From Nemophila menziesii (taxonomy: Eukaryota > Streptophyta > Magnoliopsida > Boraginales > Hydrophyllaceae): a stretch of DNA of 64,000 bases. This document shows positions 1 through 11,090 of the stretch, one piece after another. The stretch spans positions 6,461,860-6,525,859 of the forward strand of contig JARWIR010000023.1 of assembly GCA_029959085.1 (NCBI GenBank). The letters are read 5' to 3'. Made by a program: the position numbers and the translations under genes. The notes below the pieces were generated by a model. The model did no database searches. It was not told the DNA's origin and was given only the letters and a program-made list of their open reading frames with translations. How positions within the stretch are numbered: position 1 is the first letter of the stretch; each line of letters begins with the position of its first letter.

Positions 1-1176
1 ACGTTGAAACTTAGGAATAGTTATTTGGTGTGTAGAACGTGAGGTTTAAAATTAGTTGAAAACCCACTTGTCTATGAACTAGTAATGAAAAAGTAACAAA
101 ATCCGGTAGTTAGAAAAATGAATAAGGCAGTTCTTTCATGATTAAAACACTTGAAGCCTTTTATACTTTCTCACCCTTTTGTTTGATATTATTGTTATTT
201 ATCCGTCTTAGCCCCATCTGAGCCTTTCTAAATCCTTTCATTTGAAACACATTATAATCCATACCCTTAGTTTGTAGGACTTATCTATATGACCCGCACT
301 CGAATCGCAAAACCTGAGACAACTCGTTTTAGAGCTTGAGTTTGGGGTGGTGGGTTTCATAATTAGGGAACTTTGGAAATTTGGGAATTATCTTTGTGAT
401 TTTATTGATGATGAATTGTTATTATTGTAACCCTTTGCCGGGGTAATAGTGAATGAAAAAGAAGCTACGAGCTAAATTTGCCAACAAGGGCATAAAAAGA
501 AAGAATATATATATGAAAAAATAGTGTGATATCTCAACATCAAAAAGAGAATCATAGCTATACAAAAGAAAATTGATATGAAAAGAATATATATTCGGAC
601 CGGCAAAGTGGATTTTAAATCATCAAAGGTTTTAATTGGGATTAATTGGGGATGCAAATAAAAAGCATCAATAAATTGGGTTGAGTGAGAACATCTTCGA
701 GTGAAAACTCAAGCTCTAGGGCGATTAGTTGATGGCTAGTGAGGAGAGAGCCAAAAGCTCACTTTTCATTATCCAAATATACCACACCCGTCCTTAAGCC
801 ACGTTATAACCAAAGACCTTAGGATTTCTAACTACTAGATGGGGAAACGATTGAGTTATTAGGTAGTAGGTAAGTGGACCATTGGATGTTGTATTTGGGA
901 CCTATGAACAACCTATAGCCATTAACCTGAACTAAGTTATCATCCTCTCCTTCTGGCATTGCGAAATTAATCTTAACTTGAATTTATGGATTGTTGGTTA
1001 CATGTATATTAAGTATATTTGTGCATTATTTCTTGAGCATTACTATATGAGACTTTTTAGATATTTTGCTCTAGGATCATTCATTGTGTTCTGTTCTTAT
1101 TCTCCTCCGACTTCTTCTTGTTTATTTGACTACCCTACTGTTCTTTACTTTTATTGTATCGGGACGATACAACTTT

Positions 1177-1189
1177 GAGTTGGGGGTCT
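1177..1189 (+). other. Polypurine tract of Retro-1
   Basis: The tract 'gagttgggggtct' lies directly before the LTR start and is identical to the one before the 3' LTR of Retro-2. Known role in LTR elements: priming plus-strand DNA synthesis. The same 'tcgggacga' block lies about 15 bases upstream in both elements. Confidence 0.75.
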
Positions 1190-2697
1190 TGATGTCTCCT
1201 CATTTGTGATAATATAATATTCTTCAGAGACATCATTTTAGGCTTATTTATTAGTTTATAGGTTGATTTTAGCTTAGTTTAGTGCACTTTCCTATTTTGG
1301 GTCTTGTTTTAGTAAACATAATATTTTTAGAGCATATTGGGTTTAATTGTTTATTTAGTGTGAAGCTTTAAAGATAATTATGGAGATTAATTAGAGTCCA
1401 AGTCAAAGACAACAACTTATGGAAAGAGATATGCATGGAAATTGAAGATAGAAGGAAACTGAGTTCAATTAGGAAAAGGAAAAGCTGCCTAATTCTGGGA
1501 TTCTGCATACACGTCTAAAGATGTGCGTTTTTACCTAAGAAATAGGCCGATTTTGGTAATTTCCTTCTTTAGGGTCAAGATAATTCTGTTGCGATTCTTT
1601 TGGTATCTTATGGAGCTCAAACCGACCAATAATGAAGAAGATATGTTCAAAACTGTCCAACAGTGTTTATCTTTATTTCCATACGAATTTGAGTTGGACT
1701 AGGAGTCCATTACTTTCCTTCTCCTTCAAGAAAACGAATTAGGTCTTCCTATACCCTATAAATACAGCCTCTTAACACTCATAAATCATCCTTGGCCAGA
1801 CCCTAAGGCCAAGAGGAAGCTGCAACACAAGAGAAGAAGTCTGGAGGGAGCTGTGCAACAACTATGTCTCCTTCAACCTCTTATTTTGTAATTCTTTTCT
1901 CTTCTCTTCTTAGTATGAATTAATTCCTTTTAGTTTGAGTGTTTAGCATATATGTATGAACCCTAGTTTTGATTGACATGTATCTAATTTGGGAACTTAA
2001 TGTTTTAAATAGAATTATAGTTTTTATTCTCTGTTTATGTGTTTGGATTTATATTCTGTGTTCTTGTGTATGCGTGCCCATATAGAATTACCATCTAGTA
2101 ATTAGGTCACCATTGACAACGGTGTTTAATTGCATGTTTAGCACATAACGTCTAGTATTAGGTCTGATCTGACAACCCAACTTAGCTAGATAATCACTAT
2201 GGTTTAGTCCTTGTGACTATTGGCCAATTACAGGAAAAGTTTGCTTCGGAAGCCTTATTGACACAGGTAAATCCTATTTTAAACTACCGATAGCGAATTG
2301 GGACCGATTAGGGAAATACTACATAATTTACCCTTACATGTTTAGAATGGTAAAACTAGTGGGGATTGCATGCTAATAACTCAAGCTAACTTTCATACTA
2401 TCTTCTTTTCTTTTATTTATTTTCTGTCTTTAGTTTATTAGTTAGTTTATTTATTTAAAAAACCAAATAAATATTTGTCTATCTTTTCTTTCTATTTGCG
2501 TATTATCTTTTCTATCTTTAATATCTGCACTTGATAATTTGCATAAATTCTCTCTAACTTTCGTCAGTCCCTGAGGAACGAATCTTCTTATCCTTAAAAC
2601 TTGCATACGTCCTGCAATACTTGCAGTACCGTGTTAGCTTAGGGTGTTTATTTGCACTTATTTTATACATCTTTTTATCACACCTTAGGCCACACCA
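1190..2697 (+). repeat. 3' LTR of Retro-1
   Basis: It begins TGATGTCTCC right after the polypurine tract and ends ...CACACCA, the TG...CA ends expected of an LTR, about 1508 bp. The first 46 bp form an inverted repeat with a 9-bp perfect stem. A TATA-like box lies at about 1756. The right end is exactly where similarity to copy 2 of the duplication begins, so the end is well supported. The partner LTR is outside the window. Confidence 0.8.
1756..1764 (+). promoter_or_regulatory. TATA-like box in the Retro-1 LTR
   Basis: The sequence 'ctataaata' lies mid-LTR, comparable to the 'ttataaaag' box in the Retro-2 LTRs. It would be the Pol II promoter of the element; the assignment rests on motif and position only. 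Confidence 0.45.
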
Positions 2698-3049
2698 AGT
2701 GGTATCACAAAACCAAAGGGATCACTCAAAATCCTAGCCGATAGCGCGTGGGGAATCTCTTAATTTGATTTCCAGATGTTGCCGATAAATGTTTCCGCTT
2801 TCCAATAGTGGCTTTACCGTCCTTTATCACTGTGACTTGAGGTCTTGTATCATCATCATCTCGACGGCCTTGTATCACTATGACTTTGCGACATTTTATC
2901 ATCATCTCGGGGACTTGTATCATCCAAGTACCTAAGATTTGTACACTTAACACACAAATATTAGAGAATAATACCTCAAATAGGTCCTAAAACCCACCAA
3001 AATGATGTCTTGTGATACTATTATTTTATCACAAAAGACAAGACATCAT

Positions 3050-4545
3050 TCTAATACGTATATGGTGCAATCTCGTCACTCCTTGATATGTTACCCGTAA
3101 ATTTACACCTCTTACACGACTTCACTTACTCATGGCAATCCCTATGAAAAGAAGGCCAATAAAACCCAGTTTGTAGTACCTTCACTGTCCTTCTATCATC
3201 CTTGAAGTGTCATTCATAAGGTTAGTCACGACAACTTGCAATTATCGCACAAATATCATTATCCGGTATACATTGTTAGATCATATGATCAGTACACACC
3301 TTGAAGAGGATGGGGTCCTCCCAAAAGAATTGATATACTTGGTGGAGAAAATTTTTCCTTTGTTGTGGATTGAATTCCATGGTAAATAATCTACTCACTA
3401 TAAAGTTCACTATATATGTGTACGAAGGTGTAATAGAATTATTTAGAACAAATAGTTGCTCATCAGGGAATACCTCATTGACCCAGTCTTATTCTAATTG
3501 GGGATCCTTTGAGGATAAATAAATGACTAGCTACTTGATTCTCGCTCCCTTTCTGGTTTCGAATCTCTAAATCTAATTCCTGTAACAAAAGTACCCACCT
3601 AACAAGACGCAGCTTTGTTTCTTTCTTCTCCATGAGATACTTGATCACTGAATGGTCCATGTATACCACAATTTTCACTCCCACAAGATAGGATTGAAAC
3701 TTATCAAATGGATATACCACGACCAATAACTTCTTCTCTCAGAAAACTGCCCTGCCTTGAATCTCTTGTTTAGGAAACAATTGGAACATAGAGCACATTG
3801 GAAGGAAATTTTTAGGAATAGAAGAGAGTGCATCAGCTCCAATATCGTCAGGGGGGACCTGTAGTAGTTGCTTTCCCCAAGTTGGTTAAATTACAATTTA
3901 AAAACATGAACAACTGGGAAGAATGGGAAGACCTCATGGTATAGTTCAACTAATCACTCAAAAAAGTCTTACTCATATAATATAGTGTAGAATACCTTGT
4001 CCTTGCATTGACCCAATAATACAATCATAGCTAATCACCAGCGTCACACATTACCTCAGATGGAAGATTCCAATCTGGATGAGTCACAGTAGGAGTAGAG
4101 ATGAAATCCTCCTTAATAGACAATAACACCTCCATGCATGCTTCTTCGAAGCGATATGCGATATTCTTCTTCAGTAAACTACAAAACAACTAGCAATCTT
4201 AAAAAAGTCTTTAATAAAACGACAATAGAACACTTCATGACCCAAAAACTTCCAACACCCTTAATGGAAATTGGAGGTGGTAGAGTTTTGATAACCTCGA
4301 TCTTTGCACGATCAACCTTCATAATGTTTCTCAAAACCTTGTGTCCAAATAATTACTTCTCAAACCATAAAGAGTCATTTCTCCGAATTCAAAACAAGAC
4401 CGGTCTCTTTACATTGTATTGGCACCTTCGAAATGTTGATGAGTTACTCATCAAAATATTCACCAAACAACGACAAATCTTCCATGAAAACTTCTAAGAA
4501 TTTGTCTATCATATGTCCCAAAATATCCACAATTGTTATGGCAGA
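3050..4545 (-). pseudogene. Ty3/Gypsy (Athila-type) pol relic: RT, RNase H, integrase zinc domain
   Basis: Read on the minus strand, three parts of a plant Gypsy pol appear in the correct order. At about 4545-4140 lies the end of reverse transcriptase, including a VFMEDLSLFG stretch (family usually F(M/V)DD) and a 'RSFLGH..FY.RFIKDF'-like region read as SFLGHEVFYCRFIKDF. At about 3726-3480 lies RNase H ([34 protein letters not shown]). At about 3395-3050 lies the integrase H-H-C-C domain (VLQTGFYWPSFHRDCHE, then CKRCKFTGNISR). Stops and frameshifts interrupt every domain, and the catalytic integrase core is missing. It is an old fragment, older than the duplication. No LTRs were found for it. 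Confidence 0.85.
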
Positions 4546-5900
4546 ATTTTTTGTCTTTCATAGTCGAACTCAACACATTGCAATCAAATATTACTTCATT
4601 CGAGATATAATTAAAGATAGAGAAATTCAACTTAAGTTTGTACATTAAAAGAACAACAAGCATACATTTTTACAAAGACATTACTAAGAGATAAATTTCA
4701 GCATTTAAGAAAACTCTTGAGAATTCAAAAATTTCATGTTAAGAGTGAGAATGATGATTAATGTTCATAGGATACAACAAGTTCATATACATTACCTTCC
4801 AACTATCGCTGGAGAAGAGTAATAGATATCTTAAAATACAATGTATTAGACTCTTGTTAGGTGATTAATGTATCTATCTTTAATATTAAGTTTGTGTATT
4901 AACAATTAATTTAAGGAGATTAAAATGATCATCTACTCCTATATATAGTGGAGTACTTTGTATCATTTGGAATCATTTACAAAACAAGAAACAATAAATA
5001 GATAACAAAACTATTTTCTTATCTATCAATATATTATCTTATCATTTCTATATACAATACTTTTCAACACCCAACACAAGCCCGTAACAAGATGGCGTTT
5101 AAAAGAATAGTTCCTCTATCGAAAAACATTATTAGAGAAATCCAAACTTGTACTTTTCGATTTATTTTTGCACTATACATGTATTTGGTTGCGCTGGCAG
5201 ATAGTAAGTTTTTGGTAGGTGTTCATTAGATTTGTATCGGATCTAGAAGAGTGACTACTTTGGTTTTCTAACGAGTAGTAATTTCTTGGTATGTCCCGTG
5301 TATTTTGTACATGTTAAGATTTGTATTTAATATATTTATTTACTTGTCAAAAATAAAATAAAATTGGAAAAGTATCTTGTTTAAATGATTACTATTTTAA
5401 TAAAGTTTAATGTTCTTTCTGCTGACCGTTTGCTATTATGATTATATGGTATTTGTTAAGGACTTTAATGATTTATATTGTTGATTGATTCTGAAGATGT
5501 ATAGATATATATTTGTATAATTTATCAAAATGTTAAACAAGGCAGAACACTATTTGTAGATATGATGGTAGACACAATTGAGGTGTTAAGTGATATAAGC
5601 AATAATAAATAAAGAAGGCAAATAAGGAAAATACATTCGGTTGCCACAGTCTTTCAACTGTCATGCATACACATAAAGTATAATTCATCCAATAATACAA
5701 AAAGTTTATAGAATAATATTAGTCTGAAACCTTTATATTGAAATCTTTCCACCCATTTCCTAGATAAAATGCCACCTAACGCATCTCAACTGCTTCGCTA
5801 ATTCTTTATCAATTTTACCTGAAAGGTAAAAAGAGAAGTCCATCTTAACTGCGGATATACATATATAATTACACACTATATCAACATATTCTGAGTTTAC
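4546..5900. other. Non-coding, AT-rich stretch
   Basis: No convincing gene was found. It is shared with copy 2 (43077-44428). It holds the LTR-like segment described separately and otherwise AT-rich DNA; the right part falls after the stop codon of the minus-strand split gene and could be its 3' flank. Confidence 0.5.
4855..5075 (+). repeat. Possible solo LTR (TGTTAG...CAACA)
   Basis: The segment begins TGTTAGGTG, has a TATA-like 'ctatatatag' near 4950 and an A-rich middle, and ends 'cttttcaaca', resembling a short Ty1/Copia LTR. I found no flanking 5-bp target duplication and no primer site, so this is only a candidate. The same segment is at about 43384-43604 in copy 2. Confidence 0.25.
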
Positions 5901-5983
5901 TTACCTTGATAATCTGTAGGCTTCCTCATCATCAGAATCAACGATAACAATAGGTTCAGACGATGATGGATTACCCTTAGCTG
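5901..5983 (-). pseudogene. Last exon of the transposon-split gene (exon E)
   Basis: Minus-strand exon encoding about 27 residues, including the acidic run PIVIVDSDDEEAY, and ending in TAA at 5903-5901. The hydrophobic core followed by D/E/S residues resembles a SUMO-interacting motif; that function is inferred. The acceptor side is a NAGNAG-type double site (5987-5981), and both choices keep frame. Its entry phase (one base carried over) fits exon D, whose end lies on the other side of CACTA-B. The CDS stops here whether or not the GTAAGT right after the AAG is used. Unique-looking sequence, not a transposon motif. Confidence 0.55.
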
Positions 5984-6494
5984 CTGCATGATAATGCCCA
6001 AGTTAAAACAATAAACTTGCAAATTTGTTTACATTACAAAGATGGAGAAAAAATTCAATATAATCTTTCAATATATTCTTCAATAAGATAAAAGTAGTAG
6101 TAACGGAGTAGTAAACTAACAAAGATGTACCCGTGCCTCTTAATTAAGTACAACTCCTTCACATTAGTTCCTTTACATACATAGAGAAATGTCTCCATGG
6201 TCAGATATCTTACGTTTCGTATTCAAAACATACAACAAGCGTTGGTAGAGAACCTAAAATTATCTATTTTGTGGCGGTTAAACATATTTCAAGAAATTAC
6301 ATGCATGTTTGAAAATGACTCAAATTTATTTATTATGTGGCAGTTAAACATATTTTAAGAAATTACGTAAAAGTTTGAAAATGATTTTTCGCATTGAGTA
6401 TAGAGTTTATATATATTCTACTTACAATAATTATATTATCCATAATTTGTGAAGACATGAATGGTTACCTTGCACTACTGCAGAACGGGCATTT

Positions 6495-6775
6495 ACCCAC
6501 GACAAGATTATCGATGACACATAGTTCGTCGATAATGATACAAATTTACCGACGACACATGGATACCGATGAAACACGTCGTCGTTAAATTACCGACGAC
6601 AAACATTCGTAGGTAATAAAGGAAAACGTCGTCGCCATTTATTTTTTTATTTTTGATTTTTTTGTTGCTTGAAACGTCGTCGCTAAGTATAGCGACAACA
6701 GTATTTCGTCGGTAAAATGAAATATACCGACAGATGAATTTATTTACCGACGACACGTTACTCGTCAGTAAAAAA
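6495..6775. repeat. 5' subterminal repeats of CACTA-B
   Basis: Repeated, often inverted copies of ACCGACGAC / GTCGTCGGTAA and variants at roughly 20-40 bp spacing. In En/Spm elements such subterminal motifs are the binding sites of TNPA; the role here is inferred from position and pattern. Confidence 0.8.
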
Positions 6776-7480
6776 GAATCGTATTTATTGAGGACAGACT
6801 GTTTTTAGTCACAAAAAATCCCAAAACCCCATTTTTTCCCATAATCCTCAATCAAATTCATTCAATTTTTTTCCAATTGTTTCTCCAATTTATCGTGCAC
6901 TATTTCCAAGTTCATAATCAAGGTGGGTCAGACTCAATACACAACTCCATCCACAAATATTAGGTAATTTCTTGAAATTCTATTTTTTTTATCGTGTGTA
7001 ATTCTTGCAATATTATGTAATTAGGTTAAGCAATTCATTACCAAGGTGGAACTTGACCATCAAACTCCAATTTCTCCCACCAAAGCAATGTATTTTCTTT
7101 AAATTGCAAACTTTTTAATATTTTTTTATATTGGATTATGATTTATGTATTAGTTGCTATAAGATATGATTATGTATATTTTTTGATATTCTAGTTAATT
7201 ATTAAGTGTAAATCATGCATATGTTCATTTATTTCTATTACGTGCTCATATATTTTTGTATTTGTGTAATTAATTATATGAAATTGTTTATGTATTTATT
7301 GTGTTGTAATTTTATTTATTTATTGGTTTGTAATTATATCCAAGCTATTGGTTTGTAATTTGTATTATTTTATTTATTGTGATGTAATTTTTATTCATTT
7401 TATTAATTGGGTTGTTATAATTATTTATTTTATTTTTATATGAATGTAGTTGCCTAGTTATATAAAATTGTTGCTAAGAC
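6776..7480. other. Leader and intron-like region before the TNPD start of CACTA-B
   Basis: AT-rich, no coding frame. It follows the layout of CACTA-A, where a similar leader separates the subterminal repeats from the transposase start codon. A segment near 6830-6960 ('catttttccc...') resembles the CACTA-A leader near 15600-15750. Confidence 0.5.
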
Positions 7481-7562
7481 ATGGCTTCGTGTTGGATAAG
7501 AGTTGGATCAATACGACAGATTATCTCACGCCAGAATATGTCACTACTACATGCGGGATCTC

Positions 7563-7875
7563 TAGCGAGGACTTTTTTTGCGAGGAAACGTGTTCCTCGC
7601 TAAAAGGTGGGTCTTTAGCAAGGAAAACTTTTAACGACGAAAAGTTCCTCGCTAATCAATTTTTTATATTTTAGTCTCTCAAAAATAATTAAATAATAAA
7701 TCTTTTGTCGCTAAAAAGAATAATTTTAACGAGGAAATATTTTTCGTCGCTTTGATGGCCCTTTTGTGACGAAATTGATCTCTTTTGCGAGGAACTAAAA
7801 GTCCTCGTTAAAGAGTGACCTTTTGCGACGAAAATCTGGCTTTTTCGCGAGGAAATTTTTCCTCGCTAAAGCTAT
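7563..7875. repeat. 5' subterminal repeats of CACTA-C
   Basis: Many copies of GCGAGGAA, TTCCTCGCTAAA and the related GCGACGAAA in both orientations. The motif core differs from CACTA-B (CCGACGAC) and CACTA-A (GCGACTAC) but has the same CGA-centred, inverted design. Confidence 0.8.
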
Positions 7876-9137
7876 TACAGACATATAGCCAATTACTGCG
7901 AACCTTGTTAAAATTTGAGGATGCCCCACTTTTATGTTAGCTTTACCCCGGCTCACATGAGTTTCAAGTGTAGAAATATGTTCATTTGTTTCTGCAGGTG
8001 AAGGGACAAATGTCTGTTTTAGGTTAGAGATATTGTAGAATAGTAGTTGAATATGGAGATGAAGTGAATAGGAATAGAAGTGCTTGAGGTGTTTATTATA
8101 AACAGATAGTTAGGATTTTAAGTTTAACTAGTATAGTTGAATTAGTCACGTTAGGGGCGGTTGAATCACATAGTTAGGGTTGCTATAAGTTAGCAGAGGC
8201 GGTGGTGGTGGCTGTGCACAGAACTAAATAAATTGTGTTCCCATCATCACAGCTGGCTGTTAAGGTATAAAATAGGTGATCGGGTGTGGTGGATAGAGGG
8301 TTTGACCAGTATAGTTGACTTAATACTCTAAACACTTAAGTTTGACTAGTACAATTAACTTAATACTCTAAACACTTAAGTTTGACTAGTATAGTTGACT
8401 TAATACACTAAACACTTAAGTTTGACTAGTATAGTTGACTTAATACTCTAAACACTTAAGTTTGACTAGTACAGTTGACTTAATACACTAAACACTTAAG
8501 TTTCACTAGTATAGTTGACTTAATACTCTCAACACTTAAGTTTGACTAGTACAGTTGAATTAATACTCTAAACACTTAAGTTTGACCAGTACAGTTGACT
8601 TAATACTCTAAACACTTAAGTTTGACTAGTATAGTTGACTTAATACTCTAAACACTTAAGTTTGACTAGTATAGTTGACTTAATACACTAAACACTTAAG
8701 TTTGACTAGTACAGTTGACTTAAGTTTTCAAGGCATAGGCTTTCTCTGAACTGATTGTCAAACTCATCATTAAATGCTTCTCTCGTCGCTAATGAAGGAT
8801 GTGGTTGATAGTACTATCGTGGGAAAGGATGAATACTTGGAAGAAGGTAGGGATGATGAGCTGACGCCACGTGTATAATACCTTTAAATGCTCTAGTTTG
8901 TTCAAATATTATATTTTGCATCTATATACGTACAGTCCTTGTCAAACACAGCATTAAATGCTTCTGTTTTGAATATACAGTTGTTGTTTCCATATGAGAA
9001 ACCAATAATTGAAGTATAAAAAATAGTGTATATATATATTTTCTTCACCTCGTCCAAGAATACAACAATTATTTAGCTATTATAGTGTATTATTAGATTA
9101 GATTAATAGGTTATTCTTAAAAAAATCTGGAATTACA
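7876..9137. other. Interior of CACTA-C between the 5' and middle motif clusters
   Basis: No coding frame of note. It holds the minisatellite described separately and AT-rich sequence. In a full CACTA element this interval would carry the TNPD gene, which is entirely missing. Confidence 0.5.
8301..8733. repeat. 40-bp minisatellite, about 10.5 units
   Basis: Tandem units begin at 8301, 8341, 8381 and so on to 8701, each starting TTTGACTAGTA(T/C)AGTTGAC and ending AACACTTAAG. The spacing is exactly 40 bp and only point changes separate units; the eleventh unit is partial. High homogeneity points to recent amplification. The array is absent from copy 2 because that region was deleted. Confidence 0.95.
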
Positions 9138-9515
9138 TTTTGCGAGGAACTTTTCCTCGCTAAAGGCTCCCTACCTTTTGCAAGGGGTTCTTAATAAGAA
9201 CCCCTCGCAAAAGGTACGGGGCCTTTATCGAGGAAAAGTTCCTCGGGAAAGGTAATTCCAATTTTTTCGAAGTAAATAAAGGCGGTCAAAATTCCCGCCA
9301 TGGTAATTCGAGCCACCCTTTCGCGAGGACCCGCAGCTTTTCCGAGGAAACACTAACCCTTGTCTTCTTCCCCATTCATTCACACCCCACCATTAAAATA
9401 CCTCCATTTTTACTCTAAAAAATCCGGCTAAAATTCCACCACCTAGCCACCGCCGATTACTACCCTAGGAATCCAAGAAACACAAACATCTCTAACATCA
9501 TTTCAAAGGTAATTT
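9138..9515 (+). promoter_or_regulatory. Internal motif cluster and leader exon of the TNPA-like gene in CACTA-C
   Basis: The GCGAGGAA/TTCCTCGC motif reappears at about 9140-9345, including an inverted pair around a 'gggttcttaataagaaccc' palindrome. A pyrimidine-rich leader follows, ending in a splice-donor-like AAAG|GTAATT near 9508. CACTA-A has the same arrangement before its TNPA gene, which suggests that TNPA binding sites sit at the gene's own promoter (inferred autoregulation). Confidence 0.5.
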
Positions 9516-9925
9516 TCATCAACATTTTTATTTTTCTTTCTCAAAATCAATTTTTTTTTTTTTGCAAATTTTGACTCTAATCACTTGTTTATGTGGTTGA
9601 ATATACTTTGTAGGGATTTTTTATCCTCGAAAACACTCCAAACTACAGATTAAAAGGTATGTAATTCAACCTTTTTTTTCTTCTTAAAATTCCGAAATCT
9701 TTATGTTGTTTTTGTCAATTCCGAATTATGTGGGTAGTTTTAGGTGATTATTTACTGTAAAAAACTTGAAAAATTATCTTGTTTTGGTTAAAAAAAATTT
9801 GGGAGAAATTACATATAATTTGTGTTGTGGAAAATAAAATTTTTAGCTTGACTTTTGTGTTAAGATTGTGTTTAGATTGTGTTTAGATTTTGTTAAGATT
9901 GTGTTTAGATTGTGTTTTATTTTTT

Positions 9926-10250
9926 GCCTTTTAGTAATTTTAGAAAGTTAAAAATTAATTTAAATAAAAAATTAAATTAGGGGCATTTTTGACATTTTAA
10001 ATAGTTTAGGGGTAAAATTGGACATTTATAAAACTTTAGGTGCCTTTTAGTAATTTTAGAGACTTGAATAATAATCTAAATAAAAAATTAAATTAGGGGC
10101 ATTTTTTACATTTTAAATAGTTTAGGGGTAAAATTGGACATTTATAAAACTTTAGGTGCCTTTTAGTAATTTTAGAGACTTGAAACATAATTTAAATAAA
10201 AAATTAAATTAGGGGTATTTTTGACATTTTAAATAGTTTAGGGGTAAAAC
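9926..10250. repeat. 116-bp tandem repeat, almost 3 units
   Basis: The block starting GCCTTTTAGTAATTTTAGA recurs at about 9926, 10042 and 10158, a 116-bp period. It includes 'gacattttaaatagtttagg' and 'aattaaattagggg'. It lies in the intron-like region between leader and last exon of the TNPA-like gene of CACTA-C. The first unit is more diverged. Confidence 0.8.
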
Positions 10251-10296
10251 TTTTTTTTATGCCAAACTAATATTTTTTATTTTTGTTTTAATTTAG

Positions 10297-10519
10297 AGGC
10301 GGCGTTGAAAGAAATTCTCGAATCCCGAGTTCGTGAATCCGAGTCTCGGTGTGGAGATTCTTCTTCTGCCCCCATCTTATCGGAGCAAGAGAAGATTGAA
10401 ACTGTTTTGGAGGCGGCGAATATCGAATTAAGCCATTCTCACGCTTAATCGATGCCGCAGGGAAAACGAATGGACGAGCTTGATCCCCCATCTCCTGAAG
10501 ATGCCGAAGATGAAGAATA
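10297..10519 (+). pseudogene. Last-exon remnant of a TNPA-like gene in CACTA-C
   Basis: The plus-strand frame reads EAALKEILESRVRESESRCG, later ILSEQEKIETVLEAANIEL, then stops at TAA near 10446. A second short frame continues to an acidic end, PEDAEDEE, with stop at 10517-10519. A charged helix and an acidic tail also end the TNPA-type genes of CACTA-A (...ESEGEEETRLYDR) and CACTA-B (...ENEEEDADLNDP). Identification rests on position and the acidic tail. Confidence 0.45.
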
Positions 10520-10784
10520 AGAAGACATGGGTTTATTTTGACTGTTTTTATATATATGTTGACTTTTCATCTATATCCGATGTTTAAGACTTTTATTCTA
10601 TTTTTATATTTTTGAATGTTTAAGACCTTAATTACTATGTATATTAAGTTTCGGGTTTATTTCGTGTGTTTGTTTTAAATTTAGTATTTTATTTAATTAG
10701 TTTCTATTCTATACTACAAACAAATTAAAAAAAACCAAAAAAAAAACAAAAAAATAAAAAAAATAAATTAATTAAAAAAAAGAT

Positions 10785-11090
10785 TTTAGCGAGGAACTTT
10801 TCCTCGAGAAAGAGTTCCTCGCTAAATGTGAGGGCCCTCTAGCGACATAACCGTCGTCTTTAGCGAGAAAAAGTTCCCCGCAAAAGCATTACCTTTAACG
10901 ACGACCCTACTTCCTCGCGAATGGGTTGGCTTCTTGGGACGACTTCTAAAATCGTCGTTACAAGGTATTTCTTGCGACGAAGTTTTAGTGAGGAACTTCT
11001 TGCGACGACTTTTCCTTGCGAAAAGCTTTAGCGAGGATTACGGGACCTTTTTGCGAGGAATCGCGTCCTCACGAAAAGTCTCGCTTGTAG
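10785..11090. repeat. 3' subterminal repeats of CACTA-C
   Basis: Dense copies of GCGAGGAA, TTCCTCG, GCGACGA and their complements up to the 3' terminal inverted repeat, the mirror of the 5' cluster at 7563-7875. Confidence 0.8.

Larger units (their letters stand above)
1..2697 (+). mobile_element. Retro-1: 3' end of an Athila-like Ty3/Gypsy element
   Basis: Bases 1-1176 are non-coding and recognisably similar, though diverged, to the stretch before the 3' LTR of Retro-2 (about 30060-31167): shared blocks include a 'gtgtagaacgtga' motif, a 'gagtttggggtggtgggt' block and 'ctttgccggg'. A purine-rich tract and an LTR follow. The 5' LTR, gag and pol lie left of the window. The shared architecture places it with Retro-2 in one lineage, but the LTR bodies differ strongly, so it is another family or subfamily. 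No coding capacity is visible here. Confidence 0.8.

Noticed and set aside
2726..2953. 75-codon minus frame present in both copies
   Set aside because: Conserved only because the region is duplicated; no domain, and it lies past the integrase zinc domain of a dead pol.
4138..4497. Plus-strand 119-codon frame
   Set aside because: It is the antisense shadow of the reverse transcriptase relic on the minus strand; its plus translation has no recognisable feature.
6495..6775. CRISPR array
   Set aside because: Palindromic repeats are irregularly spaced, variable and bounded by CACTA termini; these are subterminal transposon repeats in plant DNA.
8301..8733. Centromeric satellite
   Set aside because: Only about 10 units of 40 bp inside a transposon; too short and too few to call a centromere.
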